Positions 31,825 through 39,936 of a stretch of DNA of 43,702 bases are shown piece by piece; position 1 is the stretch's first letter; the number at the start of each line of letters is the position of its first letter. The position numbers were made by a program, and so were the translations under genes. Source of the stretch: an uncultured Ruminococcus sp. (GTDB lineage: Bacteria > Bacillota > Clostridia > Oscillospirales > Ruminococcaceae); the NCBI GenBank assembly GCA_946413815.1, contig CAMKMD010000033.1:1-43702 (forward strand). The letters run 5' to 3'. The notes beneath the pieces are model-generated. The model was not told where the DNA came from, did no database searches, and saw nothing but the letters and a program-made list of their open reading frames with translations.

Positions 31825-32331
31825 ATGGAAAAAAACGTATCTGACAAGATAAGACGGCTGTACGAGCTGTACGAACAGCCCATGTACAGGATAGCCTTTG
31901 CGGTGCTGAAAAGGACAGAGCCTGCAGAGGATGCTGTATCTGAGGCCTTCCTGCGGCTGATAAAGCATATCGGCAGGATAGGTGACCCTGAAAGCGAGCA
32001 GACTAAACGTTATGTTGTGAAGGTAATAAAGAGCACCTCCATAACACAGTACAGGAAGCAGAAGCGCTTCCTTGAAAGAGAACCCTACGCCGATGAAGAG
32101 CTGCTGAGGGTGTCCGATCCCTCCCAGAGCGTGGAGGAAATGGTGATCGGCGCAGGCAAGGAGCTGCTTGCAGGGCTGAGTGAGCCGGAAAGAGAGCTTG
32201 TGGAGATGCGCTGCGTGAGCGGGCTTTCATGGAAGGAGACTGCCGAAAGGCTCGATATCACTGAGACTGCCGCAAGGAAACGTTTTGAACGTGCAAAGAA
32301 ACACCTCGGTAACCTGTTAAATAAGGAGTAA
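31825..32331 (+). CDS. ECF-type RNA polymerase sigma factor
   Basis: A 168-residue ECF sigma factor with region 2 (RRLYELYEQPMYRIAFAVL, then EDAVSEAFLRL) and region 4 (LSEPERELVEMRC, then SWKETAERLDITETAARKRFERA, the helix-turn-helix for the -35). Start MEKNVSDKIRRL is chosen because GAGGTGAT lies 4-11 nt upstream; the longer frame has no such site. It lacks regions 1 and 3, as usual for ECF. It is directly followed (6-nt gap) by a membrane protein with a cytosolic N-terminus, which is the position of an anti-sigma factor. Confidence 0.92.
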   Translation: MEKNVSDKIRRLYELYEQPMYRIAFAVLKRTEPAEDAVSEAFLRLIKHIGRIGDPESEQTKRYVVKVIKSTSITQYRKQKRFLEREPYADEELLRVSDPSQSVEEMVIGAGKELLAGLSEPERELVEMRCVSGLSWKETAERLDITETAARKRFERAKKHLGNLLNKE

Positions 32332-32337
32332 AGGAGA

Positions 32338-34173
32338 ATGGCTATGAAAGATCTTCCCGATAAGAATGAATGGAAAAAGATAACAGAAGAAGCCTTCACT
32401 TCTTCAGAAAAGCATATATTCTCCGAAAGCTACAGAAAGCAGAGGGACGTTATGCTGAATAACAATGATATAAATAACGAGACAAGAAAAAGGATAAGGG
32501 TAAAGGAGGGCGGCCGCAGGAGAAAATGGGCTGCTCCCCTTGCAGGAGCTGCCGCCGCTGTGGTCATCATTCCCGGCGTGCTCTTCGGTACAGGTCTCCT
32601 CAGCCCGTCGACCGGTGTTCCGACTACCGATATCACAGAAACAGAGCCCGCCGCAGAGATAGCAACAGAGCAGGCAGCTGAGCCTCAGGCATATCCCGAT
32701 ACCGAAGGCTGTACCTACAGACTGGACTGGCTCCCCGAGGGAGTGTATTACGATGCAGCAGAGGATATGTTCTTCAGCGCAGACGGAACTCCCTATATGA
32801 AGGCAGAGATCATTTCAAGGGAAAGGGACACAGAAGCAGAGGACAACGGCTATCCATGGATCAGTGAGTACATCGGGGAATGTCTGAAAAAGGAAGAAGT
32901 AAAACAGGCGATGTATAAGGGTGCCCTTTCCTTGCAGGGAAACAGATACTTCTTCCTTGTACTTCAGTTCGTGACGGATGTTCCGCATGAAACTGCTGAA
33001 CAGATAATCAACAATGCAAGTCTTGTCCCGCCTGATACGGCAGCAGATGCGACCGTAAGCAGGAATGTGACCTGCATAGCGAAATGGCTCCCCGACGGTG
33101 TGTACTATGACGCAGAAAAGGACGCATATTACGATGCGGAGGGCAGATGGTACGCGACCATACAGGTCGATGCTCTTGATGTAAATGCGCCTGCCGGTAG
33201 TTCGATCGGGCTCAGCGTAAGAGAGCCCGAGGTCATCGGTGAAGAATCCACAGAGAAGACATTAAGATACAAGTCAGTGATATATTCCGAAGACGGCGGG
33301 GCATACATCGTTTCAATGTTCTGCTGCAACAGCGTTGAGCAGGAGGATCTGGACAGGATAGCAGAGAGCATAGAGCTTGTGGATGCAGAGACAGGTCTCG
33401 CAATTCAGAGTGATGAGACTCAGGCTGCTGACGGAGAAGAGGCAACTGTCGTGTTCCCGGCAGGCTGTACGATCTATGACGCTGCGATCATGCTTGAGGA
33501 GTATAATTTCTGCAAGGGCGAGGACTTCACCGCAGAATTCAACAGCTGCCGCACAGATATGCCTGAGGGCGCTGTATCCGACGATGCACCGAATATGGAG
33601 GGCTTCATACTTTCCGGGGAATACACCCTTATACACGGCATGACTGCGGAGGGTATCGCAAAATATATCCGCGACAATACAGTGAACGACCTGGCGGCAA
33701 ACGGATATATCGAAAGAGCCGCAGAAAAGGGAATGACGCTGGGCGAGCTCATGACGCTTGCATCCATAGTGGAGAAGGAATCCCCCACAACAGATACAAT
33801 GTGTATGATAGCGGAAACGCTGGAGAACAGGCTTGCAGACAGGGAGAACTTCCCGCATCTCTGCGCTGACAGCACACGCGCCTATGCAGAGAACAGCCTT
33901 GTCCCCATGACCGGAGACAGCAGTCTCATAGAAAAATATGACACCTACACCATAGAAGGCCTTCCGCCTGCACCGATATGCAGCCCTTCAACTGAAGCCA
34001 TAGAAGCAGTGCTCGGAGCCCGCATCTCTTCTTACTACTACTATTGCACCGATATGACGACCGGTAGGGTATACTTTGCAAAGACACCCGAGGAGCATGA
34101 GCAGAATATGGAGATCATCAGACAGATGGAAGCTGAGATCTCCGGCGGGTATACAGATGCAAGCGGCGAATGA
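32338..34173 (+). CDS. Putative anti-sigma membrane protein with MltG-like transglycosylase domain
   Basis: A 611-residue single-pass protein. Residues 1-63 are cytosolic, Lys/Asn rich and could bind the sigma factor; no zinc anti-sigma motif is seen. A transmembrane helix is at 64-88. Outside there is a Thr/Glu/Pro stalk, then two related domains beginning near 126 (YRLDWLPEGVYYDAAEDM) and 245 (CIAKWLPDGVYYDAEKDA). From about residue 370 it matches the YceG/MltG endolytic transglycosylase: TLASIVEKES (473-482, with the family's glutamates), NRLADRENFPH, DTYTIEGLPPAPI, and a YYYCTDMTTGRVYFAKTPEEH ending. MltG cleaves nascent glycan strands. The pairing with an ECF factor suggests cell-wall sensing. 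The anti-sigma role is inferred. Confidence 0.8.
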   Translation: MAMKDLPDKNEWKKITEEAFTSSEKHIFSESYRKQRDVMLNNNDINNETRKRIRVKEGGRRRKWAAPLAGAAAAVVIIPGVLFGTGLLSPSTGVPTTDITETEPAAEIATEQAAEPQAYPDTEGCTYRLDWLPEGVYYDAAEDMFFSADGTPYMKAEIISRERDTEAEDNGYPWISEYIGECLKKEEVKQAMYKGALSLQGNRYFFLVLQFVTDVPHETAEQIINNASLVPPDTAADATVSRNVTCIAKWLPDGVYYDAEKDAYYDAEGRWYATIQVDALDVNAPAGSSIGLSVREPEVIGEESTEKTLRYKSVIYSEDGGAYIVSMFCCNSVEQEDLDRIAESIELVDAETGLAIQSDETQAADGEEATVVFPAGCTIYDAAIMLEEYNFCKGEDFTAEFNSCRTDMPEGAVSDDAPNMEGFILSGEYTLIHGMTAEGIAKYIRDNTVNDLAANGYIERAAEKGMTLGELMTLASIVEKESPTTDTMCMIAETLENRLADRENFPHLCADSTRAYAENSLVPMTGDSSLIEKYDTYTIEGLPPAPICSPSTEAIEAVLGARISSYYYYCTDMTTGRVYFAKTPEEHEQNMEIIRQMEAEISGGYTDASGE

Positions 34174-34229
34174 CATCATCGGCCGGATATACATGATATA
34201 GTTCAATAAAACACCCTGACAGAAAGCAC

Positions 34230-34272
34230 AGCCCCGCACTGATCCGGAAAGATCGCTGCGGGGCTGTTTTTA
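34230..34272 (+). terminator. Terminator of the ECF sigma operon
   Basis: AGCCCCGC (34230-34237) pairs with GCGGGGCT (34258-34265), with an inner GATC/GATC stem, and is followed by GTTTTT. It overlaps the last bases of spoVT on the other strand. Confidence 0.88.
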
Positions 34273-34812
34273 TCCCTCTATCTGTTTTGCAAGGAACTGG
34301 GCAGACGCCGTGATAAGGCTCTTCTGCAGCTCCGTTACAGTGTTTCCCTTCTCCGATGCGAGGAAGACCACCGCTCCCGATACATCACCGGCAGTGATTA
34401 TGGGCACTGCCGCAGCCGCACGGCGGTCGGAGCCGTCTGCGGGCAGGAAAGGACGCTCCTGTCCGGTAAAGGCGAAGTACTGTCCCCTCTCGTCCATAAG
34501 CTCCTCAAGCTGACGAGATGCACGCCGGTCAAGGAGCTCCCGGCGGGGTATGCCGGATACCGCGACAGCATGGTCCTTGTCGAATACCGCCACCGGACAG
34601 CCGGCAGTCCTGTGCATGACCTCCGCTACATGAACGGCGTTCTCGTTCATTTCATCAAGAGCTGAGTACTTGCGGAAGATGACCTCGCCATCGCTGTTTG
34701 TGTAGATCTCAAGGGGGTCGCCCTCCCGGATCCGCATCGTCCGGCGAATCTCCTTGGGTATGACGACTCTGCCGAGGTCGTCGATTCTTCTTACTATGCC
34801 TGTTGCTTTCAT
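34270..34812 (-). CDS. spoVT: Stage V sporulation protein T-like regulator
   Basis: A 180-residue AbrB-family regulator; Bacillus SpoVT has 178 residues and tunes SigG-dependent genes in the forespore. The start is the ATG giving MKATGIVRRIDDLG, with CGGAGG upstream; the upstream frame extension is not used. Residues 1-50 are the swapped-hairpin AbrB DNA-binding domain (GRVVIPKEIRRTMRIREGDPLEI). Residues 55-180 are the GAF-like domain typical of SpoVT. A truncated copy of its promoter and first codons lies at 39433-39700. The gene suggests a spore-forming or formerly spore-forming lineage. Confidence 0.93.
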   Translation of the reverse strand: MKATGIVRRIDDLGRVVIPKEIRRTMRIREGDPLEIYTNSDGEVIFRKYSALDEMNENAVHVAEVMHRTAGCPVAVFDKDHAVAVSGIPRRELLDRRASRQLEELMDERGQYFAFTGQERPFLPADGSDRRAAAAVPIITAGDVSGAVVFLASEKGNTVTELQKSLITASAQFLAKQIEG

Positions 34813-34842
34813 AACATTACCTCCGTTGATTATGGATGCAGT

Positions 34843-34885
34843 AGTATTATCTGCGGGAATCGGGGGATTATTCCTTTTCGACTTA
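34843..34885 (-). promoter_or_regulatory. Conserved upstream block of spoVT, possible SigG promoter
   Basis: The minus-strand block GGAATAATCCCCCG, TTCCCGCAGATA and ATACTACTG is shared with the truncated copy near 39630-39670. In the copy it reads GGAATA, 17 nt and GATACTA, close to the SigG pattern TGAATA/CATACTA; in spoVT three extra bases stretch the spacing. The assignment is tentative. Confidence 0.35.
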
Positions 34886-34980
34886 CGACGCATATGTGAC
34901 GCAGTATGTCATGTCTTGAAACAGCTTTGCATATTTTTCTTGTTGTATCATGGGGGCATTTCTGGGTTTGCCAATATAAG

Positions 34981-35019
34981 AAAAAGTTGTAAGAGCGCGG
35001 GGGCTCTTACAACTTTTTT
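34981..35019. terminator. Bidirectional terminator after the dockerin gene
   Basis: GTTGTAAGAGC (34986-34996) pairs perfectly with GCTCTTACAAC (35003-35013). T runs flank the stem on both strands (TTTTTT on plus, TTTTT on minus). It ends the long minus-strand gene that stops at 35058. Confidence 0.92.
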
Positions 35020-35057
35020 GGGTTCATCGTAATAATATTACTTTCGAGGAGAAATTT

Positions 35058-38000
35058 TTATTGAGATGATTGTTCTTTAGGTTGATATTCAGGTACATAT
35101 ACAGGTTTAACATTCACATGTACGCGTCCATAGAGGGAATCATCAATATATCTTGAAAGATAAGCACCACTTGTTCCGGGTCGGTTGTGCCATGCATCAG
35201 CCCAAGAATCTGTATTTAAAGTATAAACAGGGGAGCCAATAATACCTCTAATATTATTCACATTTTTTACTGGAGCCATCATGTTAATCTTGTTATATAT
35301 ACAAATATTTAACTCTTCCTTGACCATTGCATTTGTAACTAACTGAGATTTAACTTTATAGTAATTTTTAAATCTTTCTATAGTAAAAGAAGCAGCCCAA
35401 TCTAGTTTTGATAGTCTATCGATTACATTTCCTACTCCTTCTCCCATTACTCCAAGTAGCGATTTAAAAGTCTCACTATTATCTTTACCACCAGAAATCA
35501 TGCCTAAAAACATACTATACTCATCATATCCGTCAATAATACCATCTAAATCGATACTAACAATATTCAATTCCTTATTTAAGAATTTGGTTACATCCTT
35601 GCTATCTAATTTAGATTTAATGAGTGCCGGGCGCGCTTTTTTTGAATAATCATCTGACAGATATGACAGTATATCTTTAACAGTTTCATCTTTTTTTTCA
35701 CCTATTGATTCCATAGCAGCAGAAATGAGACTAAGGCTTGCATCTTTACAAAGGAAGTATTCAAACGGTGTGTATGTATAATCTAAAGGCTTGTCAGTTG
35801 TTATGCCTCTAATTCCGCCAGTAGGGGCATAAACCCAGTTATCCTGATAGATGGTAATATTCATATCACAACTGCTCATATAAAAATCGTTGTTATTAAC
35901 AGGATTAATCACAAGCTTGCATGTCTTTCCGCCAGAGACTATAAAGTGATATTTAAGAATATTATCAGATAGTTCGGTTTCATTTTCAATCAGGTTGTTG
36001 ATTGGTTTTTCTCTTTCATACAGTTTTATGAAGTTAGGATTATTGAATGCCTTCTTTGCGTCTGAAGCGACAGGGAAAGTGATTTCTATTCCGAAATCAT
36101 TAGCAATATCAGAATTTATTGTGTATTGGATACTGTCAGTTCTGTTATAGGTTGCGTTTCTTTCATATGATATAGCGACCTGTGAAGCTCCATCAGGTAA
36201 TTTTTTAATGAATGCTTTTCCTTTTCCAAGTTGATTAGCATTTATAACTCCGTTACTTATAGCAGGAAGTGGAGCGCCTTTATCGGAAATCGTATGACCA
36301 TTATAAAGATCAGAGTCATCAATGACATTTGCATCTACTGGAGTAGGGTCAAAAGATTTTTTATGCAAGTCATAGTTTCCGGTAAGATAATCTCTATCAG
36401 AATCTGTAAGTATGGGATCATCTTCCCATTGTGTAAAGGCAGCTGTGATAGTAGCTGTATTCTCATTGTTTTTTGTGGGGTTCTTAGAAGAGATATTAAA
36501 AGTTTGATTAAGCAAATGGGTTATTTTTGATACGTTGAAGAGTTTTTCACTTGCACTCATGGATAACCAGTCAGCAATCTCTAATAAAGCTGCATCATTT
36601 CTATCGGTATTTTCGCCAAATAACTTTTTGAGCAGTTTGAAATTAAGACATTCATAGTCTGAAACGCCGTCTTTATTGGTATCAATATTGTTATCAGGTG
36701 AAAGAGGACCGTCAAGGTAACGTTTTCCTCTCAGAGAATTAATAACAGTCTTGCTGCTGTCTGCGGTTGCAGTTCCGAACATGTAGTCGCTCAGAGAATC
36801 CCATTCGCAGACATATAGAGGCGTGTGATTAAGTGCAGATCCTTCTATGTCTGTGTAAGCACCAAATTGTACAATACTGCTGTCAAAGTATTTTTGCATT
36901 TCTATATTACGGGATCCGAAACTAAAACCAATATAAATTTTATCTTTATACATCATTGAGTTAAAATTCCCGTTAATAGTCATTCCCCCAATAAGATATC
37001 CATAAGGCGAAATTGCGGGATCTGGTCTCCATTTTCCAAAACATCCCATTATGAAGAGTCCAGGGTCAACTTCTGAATTCTGGTCAGTCATATAATCATA
37101 ATACTGTTCCATAATAAAATCATATTCACTTTCTGAATCGATAGTCATCACATGACCACCTTTTGCTTTGCAGAATTGAATAAAATCATCAGAAATTCCA
37201 GTAGTAGAATAATAATTAGGTGAATTAAGGAAAGCATACACATGCCCGAAATTAGAACACAAATGAACACTATCAGCATCATCAGATTCTGGCAGATACT
37301 CTTCTGCGGAAGACTTGTAACTCTTTATGATCATATCTGCTTTTTCCGGCGACCATGCTTCAATTGTCTTCGATTCAACCGTGCTGCTGTCAGCCCCGAT
37401 CTGCACATCTTCTTCCTGTCTCATAAAACCATCTGCATCAGTAACGGTTTTTGATGCGGACGCAGATCCTGAAGATGCGTTGTCTTCGATTATTTCGTTC
37501 ATCATTGCGCCCCAAACCTCAAGATCAACAAGAGAATAAGAACCAACATTGATACCATCTACTGCATCGCTCTGCTCAAAGGTATCGCTTTCCATGGTGA
37601 GATAAACTGTATTGTTATCAATATCGAATTCTGTATTGATCGGCATCTCCTCATCGATCTCTTCAAAGAACTTGAACAGATTGAATCTCCTGATGCCTTC
37701 GAATCCAGTTCTGTACTCTTCATTGAAGGTATCGTAGAAGTATTCGAAAACATTATCTCTGAGTTCTTCCTTTATCTCAAATTTCAGAGTAATAGAATCC
37801 AGAACAAAATCATCATCATATATGATCTCGGGCACTGCGCCTACAGCAGCGCCGTTCTTCATATAATCGGTATAGCGGCTGTTTCTGACAATGATATGAT
37901 TCTTAGCACAGCCGGAAGCAGTAAGCTCGAGTGAGAGGTTGTAAGCGTTATCCTCAGTGTTTATCTCGCTGAGCACCGGATCATCAGCTGCAATGATCTG

Positions 38001-39131
38001 CTTGAATGTTCTCTGATTGTCGGGAGTTCCGTTAGTTGCCTTATTGTTCGGATCAAGCTTGAACTCCGCCATATCCCTGACTTCTTCCCAGTCGGTCAAA
38101 CCGTCTTCATCGGTATCATCCTTGATCGGGCTTGTCTTTAATGTTTTTACCTCATATCCGTCCTCAAAGCCGTCTCCGTCAGTATCCTTGTTATTAGGAT
38201 CTGATGCATTCTTTACCTCTTCGATGTTGGTAAGGCCATCATCGTCTGGATCAAGATCGCAGTCGGCGACACTCTCATTTTCAGAATACTTTTTCAGCGG
38301 GTCGGTACCGGTCATATAGAGTTCTTCCAGATCGGAAATGCCGTCGCCGTCAGTGTCGGCTGATAGTCTGTCTGTTTTAAGTTCCTCTACTTCTGCGTAA
38401 TCGCTGAGTCCGTCTCCGTCAGTATCATATTTCTCATATACCGGGAACGAAGCTGTCTTCTCGTCGATAAAGTCCTGAAGCCACTCTACATCGTATTCAT
38501 CCACAACACCGTCACCGTTAAGATCGGCCACCGGGTTATATTCTGCCTTGTTGGTGATAAGCTTGTTCATATTGGTAATATCACTGCTGTTCAGCCGCAT
38601 GGTTTTGTTAATATCACCGTATATGAACAGATTTCCGTTGCTGTCTGTAACAAGGAGCGGATTTTCCTTCATTTTTTCCAGCTGTTCAGCGGTAGGCTTT
38701 GCGGGCTTGACCGGTGTTTCAGCGGGAGGTGTTGTGGTAGGTTGTGTAACGGGCTCTGTAGGATCCTGCTTTTTCGGCTTTGTGATCTCTATGTACTGCT
38801 CCTGAGTGATGGGAAGCTGATCCGGCTTGACCAGTCCGGCATCGACCATCTGGATAACAATGGCATCGGTACCGGTTATACCATCATTCGGACCAATAAC
38901 ATCCGCATTGAGCTTGCTCTGATCATCAAGAGCATACTTTGCCCTGTTTACGATGTACTGCAGTACTGCAACAGCATCTGCAACATTGATCTTTCCGTCA
39001 AGGTTTACGTCGCCGTAATGTGTTTGGGTTGATGCTGCGGTAGTGGTTTCAGCAGCTGAGATCGTTGTCGCACTTGCATTTCCTGCCGCAACGATGGCGG
39101 TCAGCAAGGCTATTAGTCGTTTGGCTTTCAT
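35058..39131 (-). CDS. Secreted dockerin / thrombospondin-3 / C-type-lectin-like protein
   Basis: A 1357-residue exported protein. After a signal peptide (1-25) comes a type I dockerin (40-102: GDVNLDGKINVADAVAVLQYI and a second EF-like loop), a Thr/Pro linker (119-148), a second dockerin-like unit (170-224), and calcium-binding thrombospondin type 3 repeats (236-352, DTDGDGLSD and similar). A region of unknown fold follows. Residues about 625-778 resemble a C-type lectin fold (FCKAKGGHVMTIDSESEYDFI, ending PLYVCEW). The remaining 580 residues are not recognised. Dockerins dock enzymes onto cellulosome scaffoldins by cohesins. The 3' half (below about 37.3 kb) is much more AT-rich than the 5' half and the neighbours, pointing to a mosaic gene. 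Confidence 0.85.
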   Translation of the reverse strand: MKAKRLIALLTAIVAAGNASATTISAAETTTAASTQTHYGDVNLDGKINVADAVAVLQYIVNRAKYALDDQSKLNADVIGPNDGITGTDAIVIQMVDAGLVKPDQLPITQEQYIEITKPKKQDPTEPVTQPTTTPPAETPVKPAKPTAEQLEKMKENPLLVTDSNGNLFIYGDINKTMRLNSSDITNMNKLITNKAEYNPVADLNGDGVVDEYDVEWLQDFIDEKTASFPVYEKYDTDGDGLSDYAEVEELKTDRLSADTDGDGISDLEELYMTGTDPLKKYSENESVADCDLDPDDDGLTNIEEVKNASDPNNKDTDGDGFEDGYEVKTLKTSPIKDDTDEDGLTDWEEVRDMAEFKLDPNNKATNGTPDNQRTFKQIIAADDPVLSEINTEDNAYNLSLELTASGCAKNHIIVRNSRYTDYMKNGAAVGAVPEIIYDDDFVLDSITLKFEIKEELRDNVFEYFYDTFNEEYRTGFEGIRRFNLFKFFEEIDEEMPINTEFDIDNNTVYLTMESDTFEQSDAVDGINVGSYSLVDLEVWGAMMNEIIEDNASSGSASASKTVTDADGFMRQEEDVQIGADSSTVESKTIEAWSPEKADMIIKSYKSSAEEYLPESDDADSVHLCSNFGHVYAFLNSPNYYSTTGISDDFIQFCKAKGGHVMTIDSESEYDFIMEQYYDYMTDQNSEVDPGLFIMGCFGKWRPDPAISPYGYLIGGMTINGNFNSMMYKDKIYIGFSFGSRNIEMQKYFDSSIVQFGAYTDIEGSALNHTPLYVCEWDSLSDYMFGTATADSSKTVINSLRGKRYLDGPLSPDNNIDTNKDGVSDYECLNFKLLKKLFGENTDRNDAALLEIADWLSMSASEKLFNVSKITHLLNQTFNISSKNPTKNNENTATITAAFTQWEDDPILTDSDRDYLTGNYDLHKKSFDPTPVDANVIDDSDLYNGHTISDKGAPLPAISNGVINANQLGKGKAFIKKLPDGASQVAISYERNATYNRTDSIQYTINSDIANDFGIEITFPVASDAKKAFNNPNFIKLYEREKPINNLIENETELSDNILKYHFIVSGGKTCKLVINPVNNNDFYMSSCDMNITIYQDNWVYAPTGGIRGITTDKPLDYTYTPFEYFLCKDASLSLISAAMESIGEKKDETVKDILSYLSDDYSKKARPALIKSKLDSKDVTKFLNKELNIVSIDLDGIIDGYDEYSMFLGMISGGKDNSETFKSLLGVMGEGVGNVIDRLSKLDWAASFTIERFKNYYKVKSQLVTNAMVKEELNICIYNKINMMAPVKNVNNIRGIIGSPVYTLNTDSWADAWHNRPGTSGAYLSRYIDDSLYGRVHVNVKPVYVPEYQPKEQSSQ

Positions 39132-39432
39132 TGGTAACCTCTTTTCCTTGAAATAATAATAAAGATTGATATTGCGTCAGTTTCAATAATGCCAATGGTA
39201 ATTATAGCACACTATTCCTGGTTTGTCAACATGTGACAGATGTTTGATAGCTTTATTCTCATGTATTCATTATACATCACGGAAGATTAAAAAGTCTTTA
39301 AAAAATGTCATTTTTTTGGAAATGCTTTTAGCAGTCATTGTGTTCCTGCAATTATAAGGTGTCAGATGCGGAGGAAGAACAAAGTATTGAAATGATATAA
39401 AAGAAAATTGCTGGGATATCCCCGCATTGGTG
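39132..39432. other. Intergenic region upstream of the dockerin gene
   Basis: This 301-bp, AT-rich gap holds the perfect promoter at 39201-39229 and an untranslated leader of about 60 nt. Beyond the promoter I see no gene and no clear structure up to the truncated spoVT copy. Confidence 0.65.
39201..39229 (-). promoter_or_regulatory. Consensus SigA-type promoter of the dockerin gene
   Basis: On the minus strand TTGACA, exactly 17 nt and TATAAT, with TGC before the -10. A perfect consensus implies strong expression in growing cells. Confidence 0.92.
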
Positions 39433-39612
39433 TTATGTACCATTCCCCACTCTCTCCGCAACACTCCTAAGTGCAAGACTGAACCTGTATTCCACTGTCA
39501 ATGATGTCAGTAAGGGGTCGCCCATTCTGATACGTAGTGTACGACGGATTTCTTTGGGTATCACGATGCGTCCAAGATCATCTATGCGTCTTACTATTCC
39601 TGTTGCTTTCAT
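39433..39612 (-). pseudogene. Truncated second copy of spoVT
   Basis: The minus-strand frame begins MKATGIVRRIDDLGRIVIPK and follows spoVT for 33 codons (to GDPL), then turns into unrelated sequence and stops after 59 codons. It keeps a ribosome-binding site (GGAGG) and the same upstream promoter block as spoVT. The AbrB hairpin is thus cut inside its final strand and the GAF domain is missing. It is either a pseudogene or a small dominant-negative DNA-binding peptide; the first is likelier. Confidence 0.75.
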
Positions 39613-39700
39613 ATTTTACCTCCGTTTGATATGATGAAACAGTAGTATCTGCGGGAAACGGGGGATTATTCCTTTTCGAACTCTGACGCATCTGTGCCTC
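39514..39700 (-). repeat. Duplicate of the spoVT promoter and 5' end
   Basis: This stretch repeats the spoVT region at about 34714-34890: coding start, ribosome-binding site and upstream block GGGGGATTATTCCTTTTCGA, in the same strand orientation, about 4.8 kb apart. The two copies flank the dockerin gene. Confidence 0.8.
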
Positions 39701-39936
39701 AGCACAGCAGCAGATCCGGAACTGCAAATAATGAATCTGAAGTTTTGAAGCTTTTTTCACCGGAGGAAAAGAGGGGGAAACCATCTTGAAGATCACTCAC
39801 AGAAGAAAATGAATCAGTTTTTTTCAGGGCTACATTTTTCATTTCCTGGCGGTGTATAATGTAGATAGTTCAGGAACAACGGCGCCGTTCACGAACGTGA
39901 GAAAAACAATATGATCATTATCAAGGAGGAATAATA
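39613..39936. other. Intergenic region between the spoVT fragment and the M23 gene
   Basis: The left part holds the duplicated spoVT upstream block. Near the right, TATAAT at 39855-39860 with a poor -35 is a candidate promoter for the M23 gene. It is followed by two adjoining palindromes, AACGGCGCCGTT and TTCACG-AA-CGTGAG (about 39880-39901), which may be operators. No further gene was seen. Confidence 0.55.

Noticed and set aside
39578..39796. A 72-codon minus-strand frame overlapping the spoVT copy
   Set aside because: It is the upstream block of the duplicated spoVT promoter read as protein, shifted against the real spoVT frame.
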